The position numbers were made by a program, and so were the translations under genes. Under the pieces are notes generated by a model that saw only the letters and a program-made list of their open reading frames with translations, made no database searches and had not been told where the DNA came from. Below are positions 31,094 to 40,689 of a DNA stretch of 64,000 nucleotides, piece after piece (within the stretch, counting starts at the first letter, position 1; every line of letters begins with the position of its first letter). Where the stretch lies: the NCBI RefSeq assembly GCF_030252185.1, contig NZ_CP126970.1, forward strand, positions 806,001-870,000. Direction: 5' to 3'. This stretch comes from Corynebacterium suedekumii. Lineage in GTDB: Bacteria; Actinomycetota; Actinomycetes; Mycobacteriales; Mycobacteriaceae.

Positions 31094-32156
31094 ATCAAGT
31101 GCCAAAGACAAAGCGTGGATCCTGTTCGACGAGATTGTCAAGCAGGCAGCACCCGGAGGAGAGCACAGCCATCCATGGGCAACAAATGATGACGGGTCCC
31201 TACGCTACGAACCTGACTTCGATACGCTGACACACTTACTCGGCGTTCCACTGCAGCTGAAAGCCACGTCCCAAAGTGGTGTCCCGGCTTTGGCTCTGGA
31301 CGTATGGCTTAGCTATGAGCTCCGACGAGCCGGCTTTCACTCGGACCACACATGGCCCCGAGCCGAACACCCCCGCATCCTGCCGATGTCGATTTCTCAT
31401 CTACTTGCGGCCCTACCCCGTGCAGAGCGAGCCTCCCTACAGGAGCGACTGGCCTCAAAATCCTCCATCCGGGGAGTGACCGCTGCAAGCGCAAACATCC
31501 TCGGTAAGAACTATCTCAAGCAGGTGGATGTGATCATGACGGACTGGGCGACAGGACCTGAGCTGTTGATCTCCACCAAGCGTATGGACTCCTCCTACGG
31601 AAAAAACGCCGCCAACAGAATTGAAGAGTCTTACGGTGACGTGAAGAACCTAAGGATGAGACATCCCCAGGCTGCACTCGGCTTCGTCTACGGGCTGCGA
31701 TCAGACATTCTCACCAAAGAACCTGACACCGCAGAATGGCTGATCGACCTACTCGGAAAACTCGGCAATGAAGAAGACGCCTACCACGCGACCTGTCTGA
31801 TCATGTTCGACTATGACGACCTCATTCAAGACTCCGATGAAGAAGAATCAGAAATTTCAACACTTGCTGAACCTGGTGTCGACGGAGCCGAGAATAATAG
31901 TGATACTCCGGTATCCACACCACAAGACGACGTAGCTACCTCCCCGGCTAATTTTCCCCGTGTTGATCTACTCCACAGAGAAGTACCAAGAGCACTGTCT
32001 GCAGGGCGGTTTCTATCGATTATGGTGAACCGAGTACTGGATGCAACCCCCATTACCATGCATAAGGAGGCCCGCAATCGACGCCGCGCAGCCGCTCCGA
32101 ACCCCACAGCCGTAGGCGAAATCGGCAGCACCCACAACTCAATTGTTGTAGATTGA
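31083..32156 (+). CDS. Probable type II restriction endonuclease
   Basis: 357 residues from a GTG at 31083, which has a ggggg ribosome site five bases upstream and overlaps the repaired methyltransferase end. QLKATSQSG (residues 58-66) and LKQVDVIMTD ... ELLISTKRMDSSYGKNAANR (146-180) resemble a PD-(D/E)xK nuclease core, with Asp149/Asp154 and Lys166 as candidate catalytic residues and an unusual Ser/Thr in the middle position. The C-terminal 90 residues are acidic then basic. Position directly behind the methyltransferase supports the assignment. An XamI-like family is my guess only. The recognition sequence cannot be read from the sequence. Confidence 0.7.
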   Translation: MAAESSAKDKAWILFDEIVKQAAPGGEHSHPWATNDDGSLRYEPDFDTLTHLLGVPLQLKATSQSGVPALALDVWLSYELRRAGFHSDHTWPRAEHPRILPMSISHLLAALPRAERASLQERLASKSSIRGVTAASANILGKNYLKQVDVIMTDWATGPELLISTKRMDSSYGKNAANRIEESYGDVKNLRMRHPQAALGFVYGLRSDILTKEPDTAEWLIDLLGKLGNEEDAYHATCLIMFDYDDLIQDSDEEESEISTLAEPGVDGAENNSDTPVSTPQDDVATSPANFPRVDLLHREVPRALSAGRFLSIMVNRVLDATPITMHKEARNRRRAAAPNPTAVGEIGSTHNSIVVD

Positions 32157-32160
32157 ATTT

Positions 32161-32192
32161 TTCCGCCCAAGACGAGAGTCTCCAAGGCGGAA
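32161..32192. terminator. Hairpin between the restriction gene and the ATPase gene
   Basis: The outer arms ttccgcc/ggcggaa enclose inner arms agac/gtct. It starts five bases after the restriction endonuclease stop and lies between two convergent genes, so it could serve both. The remaining gap to 32297 is AT-rich without a gene. Confidence 0.5.
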
Positions 32193-32296
32193 TAAAGGTT
32201 TCGATTGAGTTAATGAAGACGAAAGCGGCAATTTGATGGAATATCCAAGCTAGGTAAACTGCATCAACACCGAGTACTCAAGTATACCAAGGTTGA

Positions 32297-33619
32297 TCAT
32301 TTGCCAAGGGCTTTTTTAAGCTCTTCAAGGAAAGGTCTGACAGCCGCCTCATTACTTTCCACCCATAATTCGGAGAGTGTCCTCAACACCTGTTGGCGTC
32401 CATACTCATGTCCGAAGTCATTAACCCAATCATGCGGATCTTCTCCTTCTATGCTGTCCAAGAAGCGACCGAGTTCTTCTCCGGGGATACGCAAGCGCTC
32501 CGCAAGTTTCCCAACACTAGTTCGAAGAGTTCGAAAGAGTTCATCTGGATCGTCTTTAGTTGGAAGGAGGAGCGCAGGCCATTGTTTACTAGTCGATTTC
32601 TTGAAATCTTCATGCTGATCGCCATCAAAAAGATAAACGTAGTGAAGATCGGAGCTCGGTGGGCGTGGCAAATGCTGCTGAAGCGCACTCAAATAGCCAG
32701 CTCCATTCCCCCAAATGATTGCGCTGGTCTTAGTTAAACGCCTGTCCAACTTTTCAATCAATATGCGGGCAAGCATGAATGCAGACTCGTCTTCTACAAA
32801 AATAATATGACGAATCGGCGGGCGTGCCAGAAGCGTATCGGCGCTACTGGGATCATCCTGGGAATGAACTGCTATGATTCCTCCCTCAACATCAGTGCGA
32901 AGAAGCATGAAAGCCTCAGCGCCCAGAGCCTCAGCGATCATCTCAGATGAGTGAGTGGAGATAATTAATCGCCACCCTCGCTGCAAACAAATATTCAAGA
33001 GACGGACGAGTAGTGCAGAAGCACCAATTGGGGGGAGATAAGCGTCAGGCTCATCGAGTAAAAGGGTCAGGTTTTCGACTCCGCGATATTGTTCAAGTAT
33101 CCAGAAAAGCATATGGACAGAGAATTCACCTAAGCCCATACTCTCTGAGGAATAACGCACCCCATGGCTTTGAACCTCAAAATACGGGAGTAATGGTTGT
33201 TCGCCTCCCCAGCAAAATCGCTCAGCGACCGTCTTATCGCTCGGCTCCACTTCGAGCGCATACCATTCAATACGCTCGTACTCTCGGCCGATGATACGTT
33301 GCACATCATCTTGTCGATCTTTATCAGGACCAAGAACTTCGAATTCTTGGGTCATTTCGCTAAAGTCATCGCGCGACCGTAATACTATGAGCGCCTGTTC
33401 ACAAAGAAAGTGAAGGTTGAGCAGCAGACCGTTATCGCCTAGATGATCTTCAATATATTTCAAAAGACGAGTTTTTCCCGCGCCATTTCGCCCTCCGATA
33501 ACCGTACAAGGGACCGATATATCGAAGTTGACTTTGCCAAAAGCGACAGGCTTACTTGTTTGCTGTTGCTGACTCTTGTGGAGAGCTCTCCACACATCTT
33601 GTTCAGCTGCCCGTCTCAT
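32297..33619 (-). CDS. ABC-type ATPase fused to a TOPRIM-like domain (OLD/PARIS-like)
   Basis: 440 residues. The N-terminal half is an AAA_15/SMC-like ATPase: Walker A GGRNGAGKT (42-50), signature-like SSESMGLGEFSV (157-168), Walker B LLLDEP (186-191) and H-loop STHSSE (221-226). The C-terminal half starts HIIFVEDESAFMLARI with Glu276, then YVYLFDGDQ with Asp332 and Asp334, the Glu/DxD pattern of TOPRIM domains in OLD nucleases and of DUF4435. Known relatives of this architecture (OLD nucleases, GajA of Gabija, AriA/AriB of PARIS) act against phage. The ATG overlaps the stop of the DUF262 gene by four bases, so the two form one operon. The region is AT-richer than its surroundings, a sign of transfer. 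Activity and partner role are inferred. Confidence 0.75.
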   Translation of the reverse strand: MRRAAEQDVWRALHKSQQQQTSKPVAFGKVNFDISVPCTVIGGRNGAGKTRLLKYIEDHLGDNGLLLNLHFLCEQALIVLRSRDDFSEMTQEFEVLGPDKDRQDDVQRIIGREYERIEWYALEVEPSDKTVAERFCWGGEQPLLPYFEVQSHGVRYSSESMGLGEFSVHMLFWILEQYRGVENLTLLLDEPDAYLPPIGASALLVRLLNICLQRGWRLIISTHSSEMIAEALGAEAFMLLRTDVEGGIIAVHSQDDPSSADTLLARPPIRHIIFVEDESAFMLARILIEKLDRRLTKTSAIIWGNGAGYLSALQQHLPRPPSSDLHYVYLFDGDQHEDFKKSTSKQWPALLLPTKDDPDELFRTLRTSVGKLAERLRIPGEELGRFLDSIEGEDPHDWVNDFGHEYGRQQVLRTLSELWVESNEAAVRPFLEELKKALGK

Positions 33620-34785
33620 GGTTCAACCTTAGGTTTGACGAGCTGTTCTCCCCATTGACTGCGGTTTAGGTACTCGGTAACAAGTGTTTGAGCAGATCCT
33701 AAATCGTTGTTTAGCCGCATAATCAATTCATCAGATCCTTGGCGAGGCGGCGTTTCGAATACAGTTTCCGAGTAAAGATGAACTGCCAGGTCACGTATAA
33801 GGACTGATGAAACATCTGTTACTCGATAGGAAGCACGATCATCGTAGAGCCGCAGTATCTCAATAACTGCACCGCTCTTATCCCTGTTAATTGGCTGCAT
33901 TCCCTTTTTAACAAGCGCGCGATCCATCTCGAACTGTGCGAGCAACCGCGGCGGAAGCTCTCCAGAGGTAACAGGAGCCCAGTAACAAAAGGAAAGCCAT
34001 GTTTGCAGAGTGCCCTTGTTGAACTTAATCCGTTCCTCACTCTGTTCGATTTGTTGAAGTAGCTCTGCTCCAGACTTTCGGACACCTTCTACAGTTTCGC
34101 CAGAAAAAGGCGCTGCCTTCCGATAGAATTGTTCAACTACATTGTTGTTGATGTGCTGTCGTAGGGTGCCTCTCTCGAGTGCCACACATGTTCGTGCAAC
34201 GATGTCGTCATACGCTAATCGCCCGTTCGTAAAACCGATTCTCGTGCTATGAAGAAGTCCAGAATCGGTTAACTCATCAACTAGTTGCTTGACTTGATCG
34301 CGAGGCTTGCCATGGAGAGCATTCCGCTTCTCGGATGGAGTCAGGTTGTAGGATTGATTGAGCCTGAAAAAAAGTTCATTTGGCTCCTCCGGGCCATAGT
34401 CATAAAGCGTGAGCGTGGGCAAAGCAAACCTGTTCACAGCTTTCTTGATTGCAGGCGGAAGCTCTGAATAGTTCAATCCATCAAGACTTGCGATCAGGTC
34501 GTCATGTGGTTCGATGCTGCCATCGATTGTCATCTTGTCATCGAAAAAATCACGAATCGCTGCGAGGCGTTGCTGCCCATCGAGGACAACTTCTTCCCCT
34601 TCAGGATTTTTTACGATATGCACCCCGGGGACATACCACTCCCTAAGAATCGTATCGATGAGGCGCTGCCGCCGTTTTTTGTCCCAGATCTCCCCCCGTT
34701 GGAAATCCGGTTGGAGATCAAGCTCTCCTGCATTGATACGAGTCACGATTGTTTCAATCTGAAGGTCTGATTTAGCAAGTTTCAT
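33616..34785 (-). CDS. DUF262-domain protein, partner of the ATPase/TOPRIM gene
   Basis: 389 residues. The N-terminal DUF262 domain has LQPDFQRGEIWDKKRRQRLI (24-43), VPGVHIV and the signature VLDGQQRLAAI with Asp69-Gly-Gln-Gln-Arg73, the ParB/Srx-like nucleotide site known from GmrS and from BrxR- or Ssp-associated proteins. FFRLNQSYNLTPSEKRNALHG follows, another DUF262 hallmark. The C-terminal half is helical, and no DUF1524 HNH nuclease is present, so this is not a complete GmrSD protein. First gene of the two-gene operon; ATGA overlap with the ATPase. A NTP-dependent sensing or regulatory role is an inference from the domain. Confidence 0.8.
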   Translation of the reverse strand: MKLAKSDLQIETIVTRINAGELDLQPDFQRGEIWDKKRRQRLIDTILREWYVPGVHIVKNPEGEEVVLDGQQRLAAIRDFFDDKMTIDGSIEPHDDLIASLDGLNYSELPPAIKKAVNRFALPTLTLYDYGPEEPNELFFRLNQSYNLTPSEKRNALHGKPRDQVKQLVDELTDSGLLHSTRIGFTNGRLAYDDIVARTCVALERGTLRQHINNNVVEQFYRKAAPFSGETVEGVRKSGAELLQQIEQSEERIKFNKGTLQTWLSFCYWAPVTSGELPPRLLAQFEMDRALVKKGMQPINRDKSGAVIEILRLYDDRASYRVTDVSSVLIRDLAVHLYSETVFETPPRQGSDELIMRLNNDLGSAQTLVTEYLNRSQWGEQLVKPKVEP

Positions 34786-34805
34786 GAGGTAACTCTCTCT
34801 ATCCT

Positions 34806-34820
34806 GGAATCCGCGATTCC
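34806..34820. promoter_or_regulatory. Palindrome in the leader of the DUF262 operon
   Basis: ggaatc-cgc-gattcc, perfect six-base arms, 20 bases upstream of the DUF262 start in an AT-rich leader with TAATATAG-like promoter sequence beyond it. Possible operator; no regulator gene is adjacent. Confidence 0.35.
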
Positions 34821-34920
34821 TGATTCGTTAACCTAAGTATCTATATTATTTTCACTCAATGAGTCTATCCATTTAACCAAAACATAACCGGGACATGGGC
34901 CCGACCCTGTGCTCATCTGG

Positions 34921-35823
34921 GAGCGTGTCAAGTTGTTTGTGTGGGGCGTGATTATTAGAGGTAGGGCTCGAAGCGGTCCGGGTAGGCCACAGACATCTGG
35001 TTGATGGCCTGCTTCCAGTTCGTCACCCGCCTGCCCTCGATCAGCCGGCCACTGGTAGCCGCGACCCGTTTGCCCTGCTTAGCGCGCTTGGCGGCCCGTT
35101 TGTCCTCGATGTTGCAGATCATCAACCACAAGGTTTTGATCGCGGAATCATCGTTGGTAAACTGCACCCGATTCCGGGTGGCTTTGCGCAGCTCGTTGTT
35201 CATCGACTCAATCGAGTTCGTGGTGTAGATCACCTTCCGGGCCATGGGAGGAAACTCCAGGAACGGGATGAACCGGTCCCACGCATCGCGCCACACCTTG
35301 ACTGACTGCGGGTACTTTTCCCCCAGCTCGGAGGCCTCGAACTCCGCCAACGCCGCCAGAGCGGTCTGCTCGGTGGGGGCGGTGTAGATCTTCTTCAGCT
35401 GGGCGGACACCGCTTTGCGATCTCCGTAGGCCACCCACCGGTTCGCTGCCCTGATCAGATGGACGACACAGGTCTGGACCATCGAATCCGGCCAGGTGGC
35501 TTCCACAGCCTCCGGCAGGCCCTTGAGCCCGTCGCAGCACACGATAAACACATCGTGTACGCCGCGGGTAGCGAGGTTGGCGCACACCTGGGCCCAGAAC
35601 GAGGCTCCTTCCTCTTTCGCCAGCCAGATACCGAGGATGTGTTTGATCGAAGTCCATGTCCACCCCGATAGCCAGGTACGCGGATTTGTTGACCACCCGG
35701 CCCCCGTCACGGACTTTGATGCGTAACGCATCGAGGAAGATCACGGGGTAGAACTCCTCGAGTTGGCGGTTCTGCCAGATCATCACCTCCTCGAGGACCG
35801 CATCGGTGATCGCGGAGATTGTT
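34921..35823 (-). mobile_element. Truncated IS256-family element
   Basis: The outer end gagcgtgtcaagttgtttgt is the same as the right end of the full copy at 47602-49040, in opposite orientation. The transposase C-terminal two thirds (stop at 34955, PDRFEPYL) match that copy almost base for base, ending at the shared aacaatctccgcg where an IS21 element begins. One extra base inside (ttcg for ggg after GTGGACATGGAC, near 35650) shifts the frame, and two bases are missing next to the terminal repeat. A dead copy cut off by the IS21. Confidence 0.9.
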
Positions 35824-36140
35824 GTGTGTGATCAACTCTTTGTGGGCCGGTTGAGCAACATCTCCCGGCTATCTCAGCGGCTGGTTTCCTGCCAAAAGAG
35901 CACGGGAAACCGGCCACCCCACCGCACACCCGCCTTCCACCCGTCGGCGGCGGTTGCCGGTGTGTTTATCCCCGAAGACACGATCACACTCACCCCAGGT
36001 GGCCGGGCCCGCACCCCATCCACGGCTGTGACCTAAAGCCAATGGTCACAGGCCCCGCCACCGTTAGATAGGTTCCTCCTCGACGCTTCCCGACCCTTTT
36101 CACAAGCGGGGGCGCTAAGAGATAAGGAACCCGAAAGAAG

Positions 36141-37637
36141 ATGGCGGTACCCATGACCGTTGTAGAAGATATCAGGAGACTCGACTCCCAGGGAGTCTCC
36201 GGCCGCGACATCGCCCGCCGACTCAACGTCAGCCGCGACTCGGTGGCCAAATACACCAGCATCGAGGACTTCTCCCCAACCCCGCCAACGATGAAACGTC
36301 CCGGATCGAAAGTCCTCGACGGACTCGAGGTCATCATCGACGGCTGGCTCGAGGACGATAAGAAACGCCCCCGCAAGCAACGCCACACCAGCCGACGCGT
36401 CTTCGACCGCCTGGTGGCCGAATATGACTACGCCGGCTCGTATTCACCTGTCCAGCGCTACATCAAAGCCTGGCGCCAGGCCCACCGCCAACCTGGTGAC
36501 GGCTACATCGAACTGACCTGGGCACCCGGCACCGCCCAGGTCGACTTCGGGCAGGCAGAAGCCATCATCGACGGCGAACGTATGAACCTGCACATCCTCA
36601 TCGTGACGTTCCCCTACTCGAACATGCGCTTCATCCAGGCTTACCGTGGGGAAACCGCGGAATGTGTCTGCCATGGGCTGCGCACCATCTTCGAACACAT
36701 CGGGGGTGTGCCCGGGCAGCTGATCTTCGACAATGCCACCGGTGTCGGCCGACGCACCGGGGCCAAGGTCATCGAGTCGAAGCTGTTTGCCGCGTTCAAG
36801 CTGCACTACCGAACCACGGCGCGCTACTGTAACCCGTACTCCGGTCATGAGAAAGGCAACGTGGAAAACGCCGTCGGGTTCCTGCGCCGCAACCTCATGG
36901 TCCCCGAACCTGTGGCCACCACCCTGACCGGACTCAACACCAACTTCCTCACCCGATGTCAGGATCTGGCGCTGACACCGCACTGGCGCAAACACCAACC
37001 CATCATCGAGCTGTTCGCCGAGGATCTCGCCGCCTGCCTGGACCTGCCCGGGGTCGGTTTTGATCCGGTGCGCTACGAATCCCGCAAGGCCGACAAGACC
37101 GGCACCATCACCGTCGACGACAACTTCTACCTCGCCGGCCCCTCCTTCGGCAGCAGGGCACTGACAGTGGCGATCCGCCATGACATCATCGACATCCTGG
37201 ATGAGACCTCCCGCCCGGTGGTGACCTTCCCCAGATCCTATGACCACCAGGATCAGACGATCTTCACCCCCATATCCCTGCTGCCGGCGCTGATCGCCAA
37301 GCCCGGGGCCTGGACAAACTCACCCGTGCGCCCCCTGATGCCCGACACCGTCCGTGACGTGCTCGACGCCGCCGACGCCACCGACCGTGCCCGCATGCTG
37401 GCCGGCATCAACCAGGCCAGCACCGCCACCTCCTTCACCACCGCCATCACCGCCTGTGAACAGATGATCGCGGTGGGACAGGATCCCGCCGGCCCCGGAC
37501 TGGGGATGCTCGCCCGCCGCATCGCCCACGGCACCGAGCCTGCCGCCACGGGCGTAGATCTGTCGATCTATGACCTGCTGCCGAAAACCACCCGGGCACA
37601 CCTGTCCAACACTCAGGAAGTCCAGGTGGGGGCATGA
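36141..37637 (+). CDS. istA: IS21 element A transposase IstA
   Basis: 498 residues. The N-terminal helix-turn-helix (SGRDIARRLNVSRDSVAKY) binds the multiple end repeats. The rve-type DDE core includes Asp in GTAQVDFGQAEAII, Asp in LIFDNATGVGRR and Glu in HEKGNVENAVGFLRRNL. The C-terminal part is the Mu B-contacting region typical of IstA. An in-frame Met four codons later is an alternative start. The stop overlaps istB by four bases (ATGA). The frame appears intact, but its helper IstB is disrupted. Confidence 0.92.
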   Translation: MAVPMTVVEDIRRLDSQGVSGRDIARRLNVSRDSVAKYTSIEDFSPTPPTMKRPGSKVLDGLEVIIDGWLEDDKKRPRKQRHTSRRVFDRLVAEYDYAGSYSPVQRYIKAWRQAHRQPGDGYIELTWAPGTAQVDFGQAEAIIDGERMNLHILIVTFPYSNMRFIQAYRGETAECVCHGLRTIFEHIGGVPGQLIFDNATGVGRRTGAKVIESKLFAAFKLHYRTTARYCNPYSGHEKGNVENAVGFLRRNLMVPEPVATTLTGLNTNFLTRCQDLALTPHWRKHQPIIELFAEDLAACLDLPGVGFDPVRYESRKADKTGTITVDDNFYLAGPSFGSRALTVAIRHDIIDILDETSRPVVTFPRSYDHQDQTIFTPISLLPALIAKPGAWTNSPVRPLMPDTVRDVLDAADATDRARMLAGINQASTATSFTTAITACEQMIAVGQDPAGPGLGMLARRIAHGTEPAATGVDLSIYDLLPKTTRAHLSNTQEVQVGA

Positions 37638-38383
37638 CAGAACCGATCACCGCGGTCGACATCATCACCGCAGGGAAAGCCACCTCGCTGACCGCGGCGG
37701 TGCTCGCGGAATGGGCTGAGAAAGGCACCCCGAAGCAACGCGAGTACCTCCACGGGCTGCTCATCGCCGAGCAGCAGTCCCGTCACACAGCGCGCAGTAC
37801 CCGGCTGTTACGCGCGGCGAAACTGCCCATGATCAAGACCCTCGACGGTTACGACTGGAGCAACATCGGCTTCCCTGCCGGCTACGGCCGGGATCAGCTG
37901 CGCTGTCTGGACTTCCTCGACACCGGTGGTGATCTGGTCTTCTACGGTGATGTCGGCACCGGGAAAACACATCTGGCCTGCGCGCTGGTCGCCCAGGCCT
38001 GCCAGGCGGGCATCCCCGCGAGGTTTTTCACCACCGCCTCCCTGGTCGCGCATCTACGCCGGGCGAAAGACGCGGACAGGCTTGATAAGGAACTGGCCAG
38101 TCTGGCCAAGAATCGGCTGCTGGTCATCGATGAATTCGGCTACCTGCCCATCGATACCGAGGGAGCCAGATTGTTGTTCCAGGTCATCGCCGACGCCTAC
38201 GAAAAGCGCAGTCTGATCCTGATGAATATTCGCTTCACTGGGGTCCACCGGTCGCGTGTCCGGGGGCCGGCAGGCTGAGGACGGGTTCGTAGGCCTCGGG
38301 GCCACTCGTGGTGCGCTCGGGGGCCACCACGCTTACGCTCCTCCCGCCGTGTGTATAGGGCACACGGCGGAAGGAGCAAGCCA

Positions 38384-39946
38384 ATGGTACGAAAGATCAG
38401 AGCGAAGCTGATACTCCAGCTACGCTCCGAGGGCCTGTCAGGACGCACGATCGCCGCGTCACAGGGTATGTCCCGAAAAAGCATCACCGCTGTGCTGGAA
38501 GCAGCCGACACCGCGGGTGTGAGCTGGGATGATGTCGCCGAGCGTCCCGAGGACGAAGTCTATGACCTGCTGTTCCCGGGCCGGGGACAGCACCACAGCA
38601 TCTTCGCCCAGCCGGACTGGGAGAACGTCCACCGGGAACTCGCCCGGGTCGGCGTGACCCTGAAGCTGCTGCACGGCGAGTACACCGACAGGTGTGCGGC
38701 CACCGGTGCCCCGGCGATGGGTTACGACCGGTTCTGTCGGACCTACCAGCGCCACGTCCTGGTCACCGGGGCGGCATCGAGGGTCGGACACAAGGCCGCC
38801 CAGAGCGTCGAAGTCGACTGGTCCGGACCGACGATGACACTGTTTGACCCGGTCAACGCCACCCCGAGGCCGGTGTACCTGTTCGTCGGGTGCCTGCCCT
38901 TCAGCCGCTACTCGTTCGTCTACCCCAGCCTGGACATGACGCAGGAGTCCTGGCTGCGGGCCCATGTCGCAATGTTCACCGCCTTCGGCGGATCGGTACC
39001 GCGGATCGTGCCCGACAACCTCAAAACCGGAGTGATCACACATCCCCGCGACGGTGAGATCGTCCTCAACGACGCCTACCGTGAGATGGCCGCACACTAC
39101 TCGGCCGCCGTACTACCGGGCAGGGTGCGCAAAGCGAAGGACAAACCGAGCGTGGAAAATACTGTCTGGCATGTCGCGATGCGGGTCATCGCGCAGCTAC
39201 GTGACCAGCAGTTCACGTCGCTTCCGGAGCTGACGGCCGCGGTCACCGACCAGGTCGCGGCCTACAACGCCGAGCCTTTCCAGAAGCGGGACGGCTCCCG
39301 GGCCAGTGTCTTCACCACCGAGGAACACCCCCTGCTGACCGGGCTTCCGCAGGTCGCCTATGAGATCAGCCGGTGGGTCTACGGCCGGAGGGTCGGGCGC
39401 AACGGGCACGTGGTGTGGGAGAAGAATTTCTACTCGGTGCCAGTCACCCATATCGGTACGGGTGTGGATCTGCGGATCACCGACCGGGTGCTGCAGGTCT
39501 ACTCCGGCCAGCAAAGGGTGAGCAGCCATGTGCTGCTTCCCGAGGGATCAGCCAATCAGTACCGCACCAACGACGCTGATCTACCCGCCGGGGAGCGCTA
39601 CCAGCCGTGGGACGCCCCGCGCGTGCGGGAGTGGGCAGGCCGGGTGGGTCCGTCCGCGACGGTGGTGGTCAACCGGATCTTCGAATCGGTGGCCGTCGAC
39701 GAGCAGGGCCTGAATGCCGCCCTGGCGGTGTTGCGGTTGACGCGGCGGTATTCCGCCGAGCGGGTCGAGGACGCCTGCAGGCTGGCGCTGGCCGGGCATG
39801 TCCGGTCCCCGCGGTACGTGCACCTGCACCCGATCCTGGCCACCGGACAGGATCAGGCCGCCCGGCAGCGTCCACCCCGGGAGGAACCGGTGGAGGAAGG
39901 CGGATTTGTCCGCGGCACCGACTACTACGCAGGAGACGTGAAATGA
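38384..39946 (+). CDS. istA: IS21 element B transposase IstA
   Basis: 520 residues from the ATG at 38384, preceded by aaggagc. Helix-turn-helix GLSGRTIAASQGMSRKSITAV; DDE core with Asp in SVEVDWSGPTMTLF, Asp in RIVPDNLKTGV and Glu in KPSVENTVWHVAM. The tail is rich in Pro/Glu/Gln. The stop overlaps the istB start (ATGA). Intact frame; with istB this element may be mobile. Confidence 0.93.
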   Translation: MVRKIRAKLILQLRSEGLSGRTIAASQGMSRKSITAVLEAADTAGVSWDDVAERPEDEVYDLLFPGRGQHHSIFAQPDWENVHRELARVGVTLKLLHGEYTDRCAATGAPAMGYDRFCRTYQRHVLVTGAASRVGHKAAQSVEVDWSGPTMTLFDPVNATPRPVYLFVGCLPFSRYSFVYPSLDMTQESWLRAHVAMFTAFGGSVPRIVPDNLKTGVITHPRDGEIVLNDAYREMAAHYSAAVLPGRVRKAKDKPSVENTVWHVAMRVIAQLRDQQFTSLPELTAAVTDQVAAYNAEPFQKRDGSRASVFTTEEHPLLTGLPQVAYEISRWVYGRRVGRNGHVVWEKNFYSVPVTHIGTGVDLRITDRVLQVYSGQQRVSSHVLLPEGSANQYRTNDADLPAGERYQPWDAPRVREWAGRVGPSATVVVNRIFESVAVDEQGLNAALAVLRLTRRYSAERVEDACRLALAGHVRSPRYVHLHPILATGQDQAARQRPPREEPVEEGGFVRGTDYYAGDVK

Positions 39947-40689
39947 GCGGCATCGACATGGAAACCAAACGCAAACTCCGCGACATGGGCGCGACCGCCC
40001 TGCTGGAGGCCATCGACGCCGAAGACGAGAACCTCGTCCTGGGGATGGGATTCGAGGAGCGGCTGCGACTGATCGTCGATGAGGCGTATGCCACCTTCAC
40101 CCACGGCAAGGTCGACGGGCTGATCCGCCGGGCCGGCCTGCGCTATCCGGCTGCTGATCTGCGTCGGATCGACCTGGTCGAGCAACGAGGACTGAATCGC
40201 AACCTGCTGGCTACCTTGGCGACCTGCGGGTTCATCGAACGCCACCAGAATGTCGTGTTCCAGGGCTTCACCGGGTCGGGGAAGTCCTACCTGGGGTGCG
40301 CGCTGGCGAAGCAGGCCTGCCAGCACCGGTATCGGGCGCACTACATCCGGATGCCGGATCTGGAGGAAGCCTGGGCCACCGCACGCGACAAACCCCAGGG
40401 AGCGACGAAGTTCCTCAAGAAGTACGCCGCGTTCACTGTCCTCGTGATCGACGAGTGGCTGCTGGATCATCCGGATGAGGCCATACGCAGCATGCTGCTG
40501 GAACTGCTCGAGCGTCGCTACGACTCCGCATCGACGGTGTTCTGCACCCAATACGCCAAGAAGGACTGGCATCAAAGGCTCGGATCCGGGGTGCACGCCG
40601 ATGCGATCATGGACCGGATCGTGCACAACACCATCTGGGTCGACACCGGCACCCACAACATGCGGGAGCACGTCACGATGAACCAGTAG
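39943..40689 (+). CDS. istB: IS21 element B helper ATPase IstB
   Basis: 248 residues beginning MSGIDMETKRKLRDMGATAL. AAA+ motifs: Walker A GFTGSGKSYLGCALA, Walker B VLVIDEWLLD, sensor region STVFCTQYAKKDWHQRLG and arginine-finger region MDRIVHNTIWVD. It loads on target DNA and directs IstA. Overlaps istA by four bases. Confidence 0.93.
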   Translation: MSGIDMETKRKLRDMGATALLEAIDAEDENLVLGMGFEERLRLIVDEAYATFTHGKVDGLIRRAGLRYPAADLRRIDLVEQRGLNRNLLATLATCGFIERHQNVVFQGFTGSGKSYLGCALAKQACQHRYRAHYIRMPDLEEAWATARDKPQGATKFLKKYAAFTVLVIDEWLLDHPDEAIRSMLLELLERRYDSASTVFCTQYAKKDWHQRLGSGVHADAIMDRIVHNTIWVDTGTHNMREHVTMNQ

